NCBI GenBank assembly: GCA_002335115.1
Contig: DDCR01000163.1
Location: 1 to 39,384 of the forward strand
DNA from: Oceanospirillaceae bacterium UBA2001
Lineage (GTDB): Bacteria > Pseudomonadota > Gammaproteobacteria > Pseudomonadales > Balneatricaceae
Reading direction: 5' to 3'
DNA: 39,384 nt
Part shown: piece by piece, positions 1 to 11,787 of the stretch
How positions within the stretch are numbered: the first letter of the stretch is position 1
Layout of the letters: each line of letters begins with the position of its first letter
Notes under the pieces: generated by a model
The model's input: only the letters and a program-made list of their open reading frames with translations
What the model was told of the DNA's origin: nothing
The model's database searches: none
Program-made: the position numbers and the translations under genes

Positions 1-1
1 A

Positions 2-136
2 AAAACAGAAAACTACGCAGTAGGGTCGATGGCAAGACTAAATAATCAAGTGAGCTACCTTTATGCACAATTTAAATCCTTCAGTTCACCACATATACAG
101 AGCTTATTGTTTGCTCAACTAGAGCGAGGAATTTAA
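2..136 (+). CDS. 3' end of an unidentified gene (possible chemoreceptor tail)
   Basis: A reading frame is open from the window edge for 44 codons and ends in TAA, so this is probably the C-terminus of a gene running toward glmS and convergent with it. The visible end reads ...SMARLNNQVSYLYAQFKSF... followed by about 18 residues. The spacing of Leu, Gln and Phe loosely resembles the last helix of methyl-accepting chemotaxis proteins, which often ends in a pattern like L..Q...L...F. That is only a resemblance, and the fragment is too short to name. No clear terminator follows it in the 76 bases before the glmS stop. Confidence 0.4.
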   Translation, partial: KTENYAVGSMARLNNQVSYLYAQFKSFSSPHIQSLLFAQLERGI

Positions 137-212
137 GCCTAATTAGCAAAGCTATAGTGACTGAGTTGTGTGTAATAGTAAATTCCCGTGCATTAATGCG
201 AGTATAGCAAAA

Positions 213-2033
213 CTACTCCACGGTGACTGACTTGGCTAAGTTACGCGGTTGATCCACATCGGTACCTTTGATTATAGCCACATGATAAGACAGTAACTGC
301 ATTGGAATGGCGTAGACAATGGGGGCCAGCACCTCATGTACTTCAGGCACAACGATTACATGAGTGGCTTCATCAGCGGCCATTTTTGCGTGCGCATCGG
401 CAAACACAAACAACTCCCCTCCACGGGCCCGTACTTCTTGCATATTGGCCTTAAGCTTGTCGAGCATATCATCCTTAGGTGCAACCACAACCACAGGCAT
501 GTAGGCATCCACAAGAGCGAGTGGCCCGTGCTTAAGTTCTCCTGCTGGATAGGCTTCAGCGTGGATATAAGAAATTTCCTTTAGCTTTAGGGCGCCCTCT
601 GAAGCAATTGGGTACATGCTCCCCCGACCCAGGAATAAGGTGTGATGTTTATCAGCGAAGCGTTGCGCCACAGCTTCAATTTTAGCGTCCATTTGTAAAC
701 ATTGTTGCAACACGCCCGGCAGAGTTTGCATGGCTTTAATAATGGGTTCAATGTCCATGCCTGAGCGCTGCTTAGTAAGCAGCAAAGTAAGGTGCAGCAA
801 AGTGATCAATTGAGTGGTGAATGCCTTGGTCGATGCAACACTGATCTCGGGTCCTGCTTGAGTTAACAATACCATATCTGATTCACGCACAAGACTACTA
901 GAGGCAACATTACAGATAGCTAAACTCGCCGCTAATTTAGTTCTATCAATGTGCCGCAGAGCGGCCAAACTATCAGCTGTTTCACCCGATTGAGATAAAG
1001 TAATCAGAAGGGTGTCCTCTGGAACGACAGCCTGACGATAGCGGTATTCACTGGCAACTTCAATTTGGCATGCAAGGCCTGCAAGGCTTTCGATCCAATA
1101 TTTAGCCACCATTCCGGCTAAGTAACTGGTACCACAAGCAATAATCTGCACGTTTTTAGCCTTCGATAAGGCTTCAATGGCGTCGTCGTTCAGAATATTC
1201 TGTAATTTTCCTGCAATGATTTGCTGGTCAATAAGATTCGCCACGGCTTTGGGCTGCTCGTTAATCTCTTTCAGCATAAAGTGCTTATAGGCACCTTTGT
1301 CACTACTTTCATCACCGTGTTCGTAACGATAACTGGGGCGCACAACCTTGTCACCTCTTGCATCAGTGACAAGGACTTGGCTACGGCTGATTTCTGCTAT
1401 GTCACCGTCTTCCAGAAACATAAATTGATCAGTCACTTGTAATAGGGCTAATTGGTCTGACGCGATGTAGTTTTCATCACTGCCTAAACCAATCACTAAT
1501 GGGCTACCCTTGCGGGCGGCGAGAAGTAAGTCTGGTTGGGTTTCATCGACCACACCTAAAGCGTAAGCACCTTCACACTGACTGGCTGCATCCTGCACAG
1601 CTGCTGTGAGCGACATGCCTTGCTGACGATTCCGATGAATTAAATGGGCAATGACTTCGGTGTCCGTGTCACTCTCAAACCCATAACCTGTAGCAATAAG
1701 ATTAGCTTTGATGGGTTCAAAGTTATCAATAATACCGTTGTGAACCACCGCTAAACTGCTGTGAGACCAATGGGGATGGGCATTAGTTTCATTGGGAACA
1801 CCATGGGTTGCCCAGCGGGTGTGAGCAATGCCTAGGCTACCGTTTAAGGGTTGTTCGGTAAGGGCTGCATGGAGACTCGCCACCTTTCCGACACGGCGGG
1901 TGCGCTGCAAGCCCTGCTCATTTAAAATCGCCACCCCTGACGAGTCATAGCCACGGTATTCTAGACGCTTAAGGCCTTCTACTAAAATACTACTGATATT
2001 TCGCTGTGCAATGGCACCCACTATTCCACACAT
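213..2033 (-). CDS. glmS: Glutamine--fructose-6-phosphate aminotransferase (isomerizing)
   Basis: GlmS makes glucosamine-6-phosphate from fructose-6-phosphate and glutamine in the cytoplasm, the first committed step toward UDP-GlcNAc for peptidoglycan and lipopolysaccharide. The 606-residue protein has the usual length. It begins MCGIVGAI, placing the N-terminal nucleophile at Cys2 after Met removal. The glutaminase half (about 1-240) contains HTRWATHG and HNGIIDN. Two SIS sugar-isomerase domains follow (about 280-420 and 450-590), with SQSGETADS and the C-terminal end DQPRNLAKSVTVE. It lies 15 bases downstream of glmU on the same strand, so the two are very likely co-transcribed. There is no room for a glmS ribozyme or a long intergenic target of the GlmZ type. 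Confidence 0.97.
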   Translation of the reverse strand: MCGIVGAIAQRNISSILVEGLKRLEYRGYDSSGVAILNEQGLQRTRRVGKVASLHAALTEQPLNGSLGIAHTRWATHGVPNETNAHPHWSHSSLAVVHNGIIDNFEPIKANLIATGYGFESDTDTEVIAHLIHRNRQQGMSLTAAVQDAASQCEGAYALGVVDETQPDLLLAARKGSPLVIGLGSDENYIASDQLALLQVTDQFMFLEDGDIAEISRSQVLVTDARGDKVVRPSYRYEHGDESSDKGAYKHFMLKEINEQPKAVANLIDQQIIAGKLQNILNDDAIEALSKAKNVQIIACGTSYLAGMVAKYWIESLAGLACQIEVASEYRYRQAVVPEDTLLITLSQSGETADSLAALRHIDRTKLAASLAICNVASSSLVRESDMVLLTQAGPEISVASTKAFTTQLITLLHLTLLLTKQRSGMDIEPIIKAMQTLPGVLQQCLQMDAKIEAVAQRFADKHHTLFLGRGSMYPIASEGALKLKEISYIHAEAYPAGELKHGPLALVDAYMPVVVVAPKDDMLDKLKANMQEVRARGGELFVFADAHAKMAADEATHVIVVPEVHEVLAPIVYAIPMQLLSYHVAIIKGTDVDQPRNLAKSVTVE

Positions 2034-2048
2034 AATACTCTTCCTTGA

Positions 2049-3419
2049 TTATAGTTTTACGGGTTTGACCCAAGGGGCTATGTTGCGTTGTTTACCCCGA
2101 GCAATGGCGAGGCTGTCATTTTCGACGTCTTTAGTAATGGTGGATCCAGCGGCAATAGTTGCCCCTGCTCCAATGCTGACAGGTGCGACGATAGAGCTGT
2201 TTGAACCAATGAAAGCGCCATCTGCAATGTGGGTTTTGAATTTATTAACTCCATCATAGTTACAGGTAATGGTGCCAGCACCTATATTGACATGTGTACC
2301 GACCTCGGTATCACCTAAGTAAGTGAAATGATTGGCCTTGGAGCCGCTGCCTAAAGTGGTTTTTTTGGTTTCAACAAAGTTACCTACTTTGGCATTTTCA
2401 TGCAAGATGCTACCTGGGCGCAGACGTGCAAAGGGACCAATGCTACAGTTGGCAGAAATGTGGGCCTGATCAATAACGCTATTGGCGAAGATCTGGGTGC
2501 CAGCACCAATATGAGCATCTTTAATATGGCAGTTTGGGCCAACATGAACGCCATTGCCAAGGTGTACTTGACCTTCGATAATAACGTTGACGTCGATATA
2601 AATGTCAGTGCCCACTTTGAGCTCACCTCTTAAATCAAACCGACTTGGGTCAGCTAATTGCACCCCATCACTTAACAGTTGATGGGCTTGTTGCTGCTGG
2701 TGCCAGCGCTCTAGGACAGCTAACTGCATGCGGTCATTAACGCCTTGGGTCTGTTGCGGAAAATCTGGTTGCAAGTAACCAATGGCAACGCCATCATCCA
2801 CAGCCATAGCAACAACGTCAGTGAGGTATATTTCACCCTGTGCATTATTACTTTCAATACGAGGTAACCAGGCGTTAAGGTAACTGGCTTTAACTGCCAA
2901 GATTCCCGTGTTAATTTCTTTGATTTGCAATTGCTCAGGGGTCGCGTCTTTGTGTTCAATAATAGCCTCAATGGGGCCACTGTTATCGGGACCTTGGCGC
3001 ACAATGCGACCGTATCCACTCGCATCATTGAGGTTGACCGTTAGCAGTGCAAGCTTTCCCTGCGCTGCTTGCTCGGTCAGTTTTTGCATAAGCGCTGCTG
3101 GAACTAAAGGCACGTCACCATATAAAACCAAGACTATGGCGTCATTATCAACGGCCGGCATAGCTTGAGCCACAGCATGACCCGTGCCTAATTGCTCTAC
3201 TTGCAGGACACACTTGACACCCAAGGAAGCCACAACAGCTTCTACTTGGTGGGCTTGGTGTCCAACGACAATATGTGTTTGGCTAGGCTGAAGTCTTTGA
3301 GCTTGTTCAATCGTGTGCACCAACATAGGCTTACCAGCTAATGGGTGCAGCACTTTAGGCTTTTCAGAGCGCATACGCGTGCCTTGACCTGCGGCGAGAA
3401 TGATCACTTCTAACGACAT
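2049..3419 (-). CDS. glmU: Bifunctional UDP-GlcNAc pyrophosphorylase / GlcN-1-P acetyltransferase
   Basis: GlmU performs the last two steps of UDP-GlcNAc synthesis: acetylation of glucosamine-1-phosphate, then uridylylation. At 456 residues it is full length. The N-terminal nucleotidyltransferase domain shows LAAGQGTRM at 8-16, followed by KPKVLHPLAGKPM. The C-terminal third is a left-handed beta-helix built of hexapeptide repeats and contains ANHFTYLGD, the segment carrying the acetyltransferase histidine in known GlmU proteins. It precedes glmS with a 15-base gap. A candidate promoter and a hairpin lie upstream in 3420-3640. Confidence 0.97.
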   Translation of the reverse strand: MSLEVIILAAGQGTRMRSEKPKVLHPLAGKPMLVHTIEQAQRLQPSQTHIVVGHQAHQVEAVVASLGVKCVLQVEQLGTGHAVAQAMPAVDNDAIVLVLYGDVPLVPAALMQKLTEQAAQGKLALLTVNLNDASGYGRIVRQGPDNSGPIEAIIEHKDATPEQLQIKEINTGILAVKASYLNAWLPRIESNNAQGEIYLTDVVAMAVDDGVAIGYLQPDFPQQTQGVNDRMQLAVLERWHQQQQAHQLLSDGVQLADPSRFDLRGELKVGTDIYIDVNVIIEGQVHLGNGVHVGPNCHIKDAHIGAGTQIFANSVIDQAHISANCSIGPFARLRPGSILHENAKVGNFVETKKTTLGSGSKANHFTYLGDTEVGTHVNIGAGTITCNYDGVNKFKTHIADGAFIGSNSSIVAPVSIGAGATIAAGSTITKDVENDSLAIARGKQRNIAPWVKPVKL

Positions 3420-3449
3420 TAACAGTCCTTGCTAGATGTTAGTAATTGG

Positions 3450-3468
3450 GCGTCTTTAAGTTAGACGC
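3450..3468 (-). other. Inverted repeat in the glmU leader
   Basis: Arms gcgtct (3450-3455) and agacgc (3463-3468) enclose a 7-base loop. If transcription starts near the candidate promoter at 3603, this hairpin forms in the 5' leader about 30 bases before the glmU start codon. It has no following T tract, so it is not an intrinsic terminator. Its role is unknown. Confidence 0.4.
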
Positions 3469-3602
3469 TAAAAGAGACTAAAGTTCATCACGGTTTGCTT
3501 AATTATGCTTAATGACCACAATGGAATCGACCCAACGGCCTAGTGTTATAGTTTTTAAGGGTATCAGCTTCGATTTTTTAGGGCTGAGTTCTTTACCACG
3601 GT

Positions 3603-3632
3603 ATTATAACGCGCTTACTCGCTCCTTGTATC
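3603..3632 (-). promoter_or_regulatory. Candidate sigma70 promoter for glmU-glmS
   Basis: On the minus strand a perfect TATAAT lies at 3603-3608, with GATACA at 3627-3632 as a weak -35 and an 18-base spacer. It is downstream of the atp terminator and would give a leader of about 180 bases. The 3420-3721 stretch otherwise holds only the hairpin and the terminator; I see no gene in it. Confidence 0.4.
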
Positions 3633-3674
3633 CATTCATAAACAGCTGGTGCACTTTGATAATGTTTAAGGCAT

Positions 3675-3702
3675 AAAAAAAGCAGCCATAGCTGCTTTTT
3701 TA
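3675..3702 (-). terminator. Intrinsic terminator of the atp operon
   Basis: GCAGC (3682-3686) pairs with GCTGC (3691-3695) around a 4-base loop. The stem is flanked by seven A and six T, so on the minus strand it ends in a U tract. It sits about 20 bases past the atpC stop codon. The A/T symmetry could also let it work in the opposite direction. Confidence 0.85.
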
Positions 3703-3721
3703 AACTCGTCATTAGAGGCAA

Positions 3722-4147
3722 TTACTTACCCAATTTTTGACGAATCTGACGTAACGTACGAAGTTGAGCTGCAGCTTCAGCCAATTGGCCAGCTGCGCGT
3801 GAATATTCAAATTCTGAACTTCTATCTGCCATGGCCTGTTCGGCCTGACGACTGGCTTCTTCTGCAGCAGCTTCATTTAGATCAGCTGCGCGGAGTGCGG
3901 TGTCCGCCATCAAGATAACCTTGTGGGGCTGAACTTCTAAGAAACCACCAGAAACGTAAAATATGTCCTCTTCACCAGATTCCATGCGCAAGCGCACAGG
4001 ACCGGGTTTGACTTCACTCAGGAGTGGGGTGTGGCCCGGATAAATACCCAGTTCGCCCAACGTACCTGTAAGTGAGATAAACTCTACCTTACCTTCAAAG
4101 ATGGATTCTTCTGCACTAACGATGTCGCAATCTACACTGGTAGCCAT
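3722..4147 (-). CDS. atpC: F1 ATP synthase subunit epsilon
   Basis: Subunit epsilon is part of the central stalk of F1 and restrains ATP hydrolysis. The 141-residue protein has the standard N-terminal beta-sandwich (VDCDIVSAEESIFEG, then LGELGIYPGHTPLLS) and a C-terminal helical hairpin from about residue 90 that is rich in Ala and Glu. It is the last gene of the atp operon, 64 bases after atpD, and is followed by an intrinsic terminator. Confidence 0.96.
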   Translation of the reverse strand: MATSVDCDIVSAEESIFEGKVEFISLTGTLGELGIYPGHTPLLSEVKPGPVRLRMESGEEDIFYVSGGFLEVQPHKVILMADTALRAADLNEAAAEEASRQAEQAMADRSSEFEYSRAAGQLAEAAAQLRTLRQIRQKLGK

Positions 4148-4211
4148 ATGATTATCCTCTTAAGCAGGGCTTACCCTATTGGCGATAGCCAATAGACCTA
4201 AGCCCATACAA

Positions 4212-5609
<1,398 letters not shown>

Positions 5610-5628
5610 CTAATGCTTATTACTCAGG

Positions 5629-6492
5629 TTAAACGGCTGCCGCGCCACTCACAATCTCAGAAATTTCCTGAGTAATTGCAGATTGACGGGCCTTGTTGTA
5701 TATCATCTGAAGGTCATCAATCAGATCACCCGCGTTATCGGTGGCGCTTTTCATAGCGATCATCCGCGCGGCCTGCTCACAAGCGTTATTTTCTACTACA
5801 GCTTGATACACTAAAGATTCTACATAACGGGCCAAAAGGCCGGTGAGTAATTCACGGGCATCTGGTTCGTATAAGTAGTCCCAATGGTGGCTCATGCCGT
5901 CATCATTCGGGTCTGCCAGCAACGGCAGAAGTTGTACTACGCTGGGTTGCTGGGTCATGGTATTAACAAAGTTGTTGTATACCACATACACCGCGTCCAA
6001 CCGTCCTTCATCATAACTATCAAGCATGATCTTAACCGCACCAATGAGTTCAGCAACTTCTGCCTTTTCACCGAGTTGAGACTTACTTGAAACGACGTTA
6101 CCGCCGTAGTTATTAAAGAAGGTTGCTGATTTAGAACCAATGGCGCAGATGTCTATCTCAACGCCATTTTGATCATGTTCAGCCATGCTCTGTACGGTTT
6201 TTTTAAACACGTTAATGTTTAAGCCACCACACAGACCACGATCGGAAGAAACCACAATGTAACCCACCCGCTTAAGCTCTCGCTGCTGCAGATACAGATG
6301 TTTATATTCAGGGTTAGACCGCGCAAGGTGAGCGATCACTTCACGCATTTTATCTGCGTAAGGACGACTCTGATTCATGCGATCTTGTGCTTTACGCATT
6401 TTACTCGCCGCTACCATTTCCATGGCGCTAGTGATTTTTTGCGTTCCCTGAATACTCGCAATCTGGGTCTTTATTTCTTTTCCGACTGCCAT
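5629..6492 (-). CDS. atpG: F1 ATP synthase subunit gamma
   Basis: Gamma is the rotating central shaft that couples Fo to the beta subunits. The 287-residue protein begins [20 protein letters not shown], a typical start with the following [12 protein letters not shown] helix. It contains [11 protein letters not shown] near residues 83-93 and ends in a long helix with [14 protein letters not shown]. It sits between atpA and atpD. Confidence 0.97.
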   Translation of the reverse strand: MAVGKEIKTQIASIQGTQKITSAMEMVAASKMRKAQDRMNQSRPYADKMREVIAHLARSNPEYKHLYLQQRELKRVGYIVVSSDRGLCGGLNINVFKKTVQSMAEHDQNGVEIDICAIGSKSATFFNNYGGNVVSSKSQLGEKAEVAELIGAVKIMLDSYDEGRLDAVYVVYNNFVNTMTQQPSVVQLLPLLADPNDDGMSHHWDYLYEPDARELLTGLLARYVESLVYQAVVENNACEQAARMIAMKSATDNAGDLIDDLQMIYNKARQSAITQEISEIVSGAAAV

Positions 6493-6558
6493 ATGCTTAC
6501 CTATCTTTTAACTAACTTGGTTAGAAGCAAGGCCTCAAAAATAAGAGGCCCAAAACTA

Positions 6559-8103
6559 CTACCAGGTTTGAGTTGCCTTAAACTGCTCTAAGGCAGACTT
6601 AAAGTTGGCGGCTATGTCGTCGTTGAAGTTGCCAGATTCGTTAACCTGGTTCATCACGGCAGTATGCTCGCTGTTCATGTAAGACATTAGAGCCGCTTCG
6701 AAGTCACCAACTTTATTAAGGTCGACGTCTGAAAGGAAACCTTCGTTAGCTGCATATAGACTGATTGCCATGTCGGCGACACTCAGCGGTGAATACTGGT
6801 GTTGCTTCATTAGTTCAGTCACACTTTGACCATGTTCCAACTGGGCGCGTGTTGCGTCATCCAAATCGGAAGCAAACTGGGAGAAAGCTGCCAATTCACG
6901 GTACTGGGCCAAAGCCAAACGTATACCACCACCTAACTTCTTGATGATCTTAGTCTGTGCTGCACCACCTACCCGAGAAACTGATAAGCCTGCATTAATT
7001 GCAGGCCGGATACCGGCGTTAAACAAGTCAGTTTCTAAGAAAATCTGGCCGTCAGTAATGGAGATTACGTTAGTTGGCACAAAGGCCGACACGTCACCAC
7101 CTTGGGTTTCAATAATAGGCAGGGCCGTTAAAGAACCCGTTTTTCCTTTGACTTCACCTTTGGTGAAGTCTTCTACGTATTCAGCATTCACTCGAGATGC
7201 ACGCTCTAATAGGCGAGAGTGTAAATAAAAGACATCACCAGGATAAGCTTCACGACCCGGGGGACGACGAAGTAACAAAGAAATCTGGCGATATGCCCAA
7301 GCTTGCTTGGTTAAGTCATCAAATACGATCAGTGCATCTTCACCCCGATCACGAAAGTATTCACCCATGGTACAACCAGAGTAGGGAGATAGGAACTGCA
7401 AGGCAGCCGAATCAGCGGCACCCGCATTAACGACGATGGTGTGAGCCAAGGCGCCATGTTCTTCTAATTTACGTACCACGTTAGCAATGGTGGATTGCTT
7501 CTGACCAATAGCCACGTATACACACTTAACACCCGTATCTTTCTGGTTGATGATCGCATCAATAGCGATAGCAGACTTGCCCGTCTGACGATCACCAATG
7601 ATTAACTCACGTTGTCCACGACCTACAGGTACCATGGCGTCAATCGCTTTAAGGCCAGTCTGCACTGGCTGATCAACAGACTTACGCTCAATTACGCCTG
7701 GCGCTACCTTTTCAACAGCATCGGTTAAACTGGCATTAATCGGCCCTTTGCCGTCAATCGCGTTGCCTAGGGCATCAACCACACGGCCCAATAATTCAGG
7801 CCCTACAGGTACTTCTAAAATACGACCGGTACAGCGAGCAGTTTGGCCTTCGACCAATTCTTCATAGTCACCTAACACTACGGCGCCAACAGAATCACGC
7901 TCTAAGTTCATGGCCATGCCATATATACCACCAGGGAACTCAATCATTTCCCCGTACATTGCGTCAGCTAAGCCGTGGATCAGTACGATACCATCAGCTA
8001 CGCTAACAATTGTGCCCTCATTTTGGGCTTCAGATGAAACATCAAGCTGCTCAATACGCTGTTTGATGATTTCACTGATCTCTGAAGGATTCAGTTGTTG
8101 CAT
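6559..8103 (-). CDS. atpA: F1 ATP synthase subunit alpha
   Basis: Alpha forms the non-catalytic nucleotide sites and part of the catalytic interface. At 514 residues it matches the family. The start [17 protein letters not shown] is characteristic, and the P-loop GDRQTGKS falls at 170-177. It lies between atpH (16-base gap) and atpG. Confidence 0.98.
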   Translation of the reverse strand: MQQLNPSEISEIIKQRIEQLDVSSEAQNEGTIVSVADGIVLIHGLADAMYGEMIEFPGGIYGMAMNLERDSVGAVVLGDYEELVEGQTARCTGRILEVPVGPELLGRVVDALGNAIDGKGPINASLTDAVEKVAPGVIERKSVDQPVQTGLKAIDAMVPVGRGQRELIIGDRQTGKSAIAIDAIINQKDTGVKCVYVAIGQKQSTIANVVRKLEEHGALAHTIVVNAGAADSAALQFLSPYSGCTMGEYFRDRGEDALIVFDDLTKQAWAYRQISLLLRRPPGREAYPGDVFYLHSRLLERASRVNAEYVEDFTKGEVKGKTGSLTALPIIETQGGDVSAFVPTNVISITDGQIFLETDLFNAGIRPAINAGLSVSRVGGAAQTKIIKKLGGGIRLALAQYRELAAFSQFASDLDDATRAQLEHGQSVTELMKQHQYSPLSVADMAISLYAANEGFLSDVDLNKVGDFEAALMSYMNSEHTAVMNQVNESGNFNDDIAANFKSALEQFKATQTW

Positions 8104-8119
8104 GCTTTATTCCTCACAC

Positions 8120-8662
8120 TCAGGCATTAACGGCCTCAGCCAGTTTGCTTAATTTGCCTTTAACGGAGCCATCAATTACTAAGTCGCCCGCATAGACGAT
8201 AACACCACCAATCAATGAAGCATCAGCAGTACTGGTAATATTAATTTCCCGTGACAACATAGCGTTTAATGCCTGAGTCAATTTGTCTTGTTGCTCATTG
8301 CCTAACTCAAAAGCACTGACGATAGACACATCTACCGACTGCTCTTGGTTAGCCTTTAAAGTTTCATATAGAGCAGAAACATCAGGCAGCAATGACAAGC
8401 GCTTGTTTTCGGCCAACAAATTCACAAAATTCTGTGCTTGCTGAGATAATGGGTGACTGGTGTGAACTACATCAATCACTAGCTGGGCTTTTTGTGTGGC
8501 CGTCAGTTCAGGATTATCCAAAACGTGGGCTAAACTAGGTTCTGCAACCACAGTTGCAGCTAAGTTCAAAAATTCTGACCAGCTTCCCAAGTCGCCTTGG
8601 GCCAATGCCGTTTCGAAAGCGGCCTTGGTGTAAGGACGGGCAACAGTAATGGATTCAGCCAT
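8120..8662 (-). CDS. atpH: F1 ATP synthase subunit delta
   Basis: Delta joins the peripheral stalk (b dimer) to the top of F1. The 180-residue protein has the family start, TVARPYTKAAFETA. Its C-terminal domain includes DASLIGGVIVYAGDLVIDGS, the best-conserved part of OSCP/delta proteins. It lies between atpF and atpA with short gaps. Confidence 0.96.
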   Translation of the reverse strand: MAESITVARPYTKAAFETALAQGDLGSWSEFLNLAATVVAEPSLAHVLDNPELTATQKAQLVIDVVHTSHPLSQQAQNFVNLLAENKRLSLLPDVSALYETLKANQEQSVDVSIVSAFELGNEQQDKLTQALNAMLSREINITSTADASLIGGVIVYAGDLVIDGSVKGKLSKLAEAVNA

Positions 8663-8680
8663 TGTTAACCTCTCTTTATC

Positions 8681-9151
8681 TTACAGTTCGGCTGCCAACT
8701 TATTGACAAGCGCTTTATGGTTGTTTACGTCAATTGATGCGCCTAGGATTTTTTCTGCACCAGCAACCACAAGGGTTGCAACTTGAGCGCGAAGCGCTTC
8801 TTTGGCACGGTTAATTTCCTGTTCAACATCTGCTGCTGCTGCCGCTTTAATACGGTCGGCCTCAGCTTGAGCTGTCTCTTTAGCTTCATCAACGATCTGG
8901 CTGGCGCGTTTATTAGCTTGCTCTATAAGAACAGCGGCTTGCGCTTTGCTTTCTTGTAGAGCTGCTTCCACAGACTGTTGAGCATCAGCTAGTTCGCGTG
9001 CAGCTTTATCAGCTGCATCTAAACCTTCAGCGATCTTCTTTTGACGTTCTGCCAAAGCCGCAGTAAGCGGTGGCCAAACAAACTTCATGCACAAGTACAC
9101 GAAGATAGCAAAAGAAATCATCTGGCCCAAAATTGTCATGTTCATATTCAT
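8681..9151 (-). CDS. atpF: Fo ATP synthase subunit b
   Basis: Subunit b is the peripheral stalk, with one N-terminal membrane helix (about 5-27, [20 protein letters not shown]) followed by a long charged coiled coil rich in Ala, Glu, Lys and Gln. The length of 156 residues is standard, and it is a single b gene rather than a b/b' pair. Start choice is slightly open because Met occurs at residues 1, 3 and 5. It lies between atpE and atpH. Confidence 0.96.
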   Translation of the reverse strand: MNMNMTILGQMISFAIFVYLCMKFVWPPLTAALAERQKKIAEGLDAADKAARELADAQQSVEAALQESKAQAAVLIEQANKRASQIVDEAKETAQAEADRIKAAAAADVEQEINRAKEALRAQVATLVVAGAEKILGASIDVNNHKALVNKLAAEL

Positions 9152-9190
9152 GGCTAGACCTCCATCCGTATGGGTTGGTTAAAGATGACT

Positions 9191-10324
<1,134 letters not shown>

Positions 10325-10329
10325 TTATC

Positions 10330-10743
10330 TCACTTTTTTTTCATAGAAGTTTGTTTATCTATAACGACTGGTAACACTGCTGCAAGCAGATGAGAACCAA
10401 TAAAGGCAATAAGCAAGGCTAATGGGTTTAGTGGTTTAACTAGGCCAAACACTAAACAGAATAAGATAACCGTGAAGGTTATTTTAAGCACTTCATTACC
10501 GTACATTTGCGCCAAAGTGACCCCAGCATCGGCCTTCTGTAGACTCGAGCCCCGCTTGTTACTTCGGGTAAACTCTCGTTTAACAGCCCAATACGCAGGT
10601 AGGCTATAAATGGCTCCACCAAGAATTACAGACATTCCCGTAATCCAGTCTGTTATAGATAAACCAGCTCCAATCAGGGCTATTAAAAGAACCTGATAAG
10701 TTAATGTCTTTCGCAACCAAAGGGGGGCTTTATTGAGCGCCAT
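10330..10743 (-). CDS. atpI: ATP synthase accessory membrane protein I
   Basis: AtpI is a small membrane protein encoded first in many atp operons and linked to c-ring assembly. The 137-residue protein shows about four hydrophobic segments (near 15-30, 38-55, 86-103, 105-125). There is no catalytic motif. Identity rests on size, hydrophobic profile and its position as first gene of the operon, directly behind a strong promoter. Confidence 0.88.
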   Translation of the reverse strand: MALNKAPLWLRKTLTYQVLLIALIGAGLSITDWITGMSVILGGAIYSLPAYWAVKREFTRSNKRGSSLQKADAGVTLAQMYGNEVLKITFTVILFCLVFGLVKPLNPLALLIAFIGSHLLAAVLPVVIDKQTSMKKK

Positions 10744-10816
10744 ATGTGCTTACAAAATCCGTTGTTTGTTGGTCTAAACTAGACTCTCTGCGGCAACAAT
10801 CACCACAGCGCCGCAG

Positions 10817-10845
10817 ATTATAGGGAGTTTGCGCGTAAATCTCAA
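10817..10845 (-). promoter_or_regulatory. Sigma70-type promoter of the atp operon
   Basis: On the minus strand a TTGAGA -35 (10840-10845) and a perfect TATAAT -10 (10817-10822) are separated by exactly 17 bases. Transcription would start near 10810 and run into atpI with a leader of about 65 bases. It lies in the gap between parB and atpI, so the atp genes can be expressed independently of the par operon. Confidence 0.8.
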
Positions 10846-10905
10846 CAGATTTCATGTTTAAAAAGTGATTTACTGGATTTGCTAATTTGCAGAAAACACC
10901 TCTGA

Positions 10906-11778
10906 CTAGGCATCGAGTCTAGCAATGATGCCGTCAAGTTGGTCTAAAGACGAATAATTAATGACTAGCTTACCTTTGCCCTTGGTTGCGTGCTTAATCG
11001 TAACCACAGCGCCAATGGTCTCGGACAGACGATTTTGCAGACTGTCGATGTCGGCATCAATGGCGGGGATAACCTCGTCTTTTGGTGTTTGTTGGGCTTT
11101 TTTAACCAACTCTTCTGTTTGACGAACAGACAAGCCTTTAGCCACGACTTCACGCGCTGAGGTTAATTGTTTTTCACCTTCTAGCACTAACAAACTTCGG
11201 GCATGACCCATCTCTAAGTCTCCCCGCTCTAGTAGGAGTCTTACAGGTTCTGTAAGTTGCAATAAACGCAATAAATTAGCAATGGCACTACGAGACTTTC
11301 CAACCGCATCGGCAACCTGTTGTTGTGTGAGTTCAAACTCTTGCTGCAATCGTTGCAAGGCAAATGCCTCTTCAATGGAGTTTAGGTCTTCACGTTGTAT
11401 ATTTTCTATCAACGCCATAGCTATGGCTGCTTCATCAGGCACTTCTTTAATTAGCGCAGGTATGCTGTCAAGTTGAGCTAACTGAGCAGCCCGCCAGCGG
11501 CGTTCCCCCGCAATAATTTCATAGCGATCAACACCCACACTGCGCACCACGATAGGTTGCATAATGCCATGAACACGGATCGAGGCCGCTAGTTCATCTA
11601 ACGCCTCTGGTTCTATGTCTCTACGGGGCTGATAAACCCCACGTTGAATCCACTCCACCGGCAATTCTTGTAAGCCATCTTTTGCAATAGGTTGGTCTTG
11701 TGTTAAGTCAACATCAAGACTACCAGAACCTTGCAGCAAAGCTTCCAAACCTCGATTTAGGCCACGTTTTTTAACCAT
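10906..11778 (-). CDS. parB: Chromosome partitioning protein ParB (CTPase, parS-binding)
   Basis: ParB binds parS, loads as a CTP-dependent clamp and spreads, organising the origin region for segregation with ParA. The 290-residue protein starts VKKRGLNRGLEALL, the usual N-terminal ParA-contact segment. It carries the nucleotide-binding motif GERRWRAAQ at 91-99, ENIQRED at 125-131 and a helix-turn-helix around 151-172 (TQQQVADAVGKSRSAIANLL). It follows parA after 9 bases. Two matching parS sites lie at 28462 and 31085. Confidence 0.96.
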   Translation of the reverse strand: MVKKRGLNRGLEALLQGSGSLDVDLTQDQPIAKDGLQELPVEWIQRGVYQPRRDIEPEALDELAASIRVHGIMQPIVVRSVGVDRYEIIAGERRWRAAQLAQLDSIPALIKEVPDEAAIAMALIENIQREDLNSIEEAFALQRLQQEFELTQQQVADAVGKSRSAIANLLRLLQLTEPVRLLLERGDLEMGHARSLLVLEGEKQLTSAREVVAKGLSVRQTEELVKKAQQTPKDEVIPAIDADIDSLQNRLSETIGAVVTIKHATKGKGKLVINYSSLDQLDGIIARLDA

Positions 11779-11787
11779 AATACCGCT

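Noticed and set aside
61..69. TTATGCACA inside the partial gene at the left edge
   Set aside because: A single box in coding sequence, far from other origin signals; likely chance.
2034..2048. glmS ribozyme/riboswitch or a GlmZ-type target before glmS
   Set aside because: Only 15 bases separate glmU and glmS, leaving no room for such a leader.
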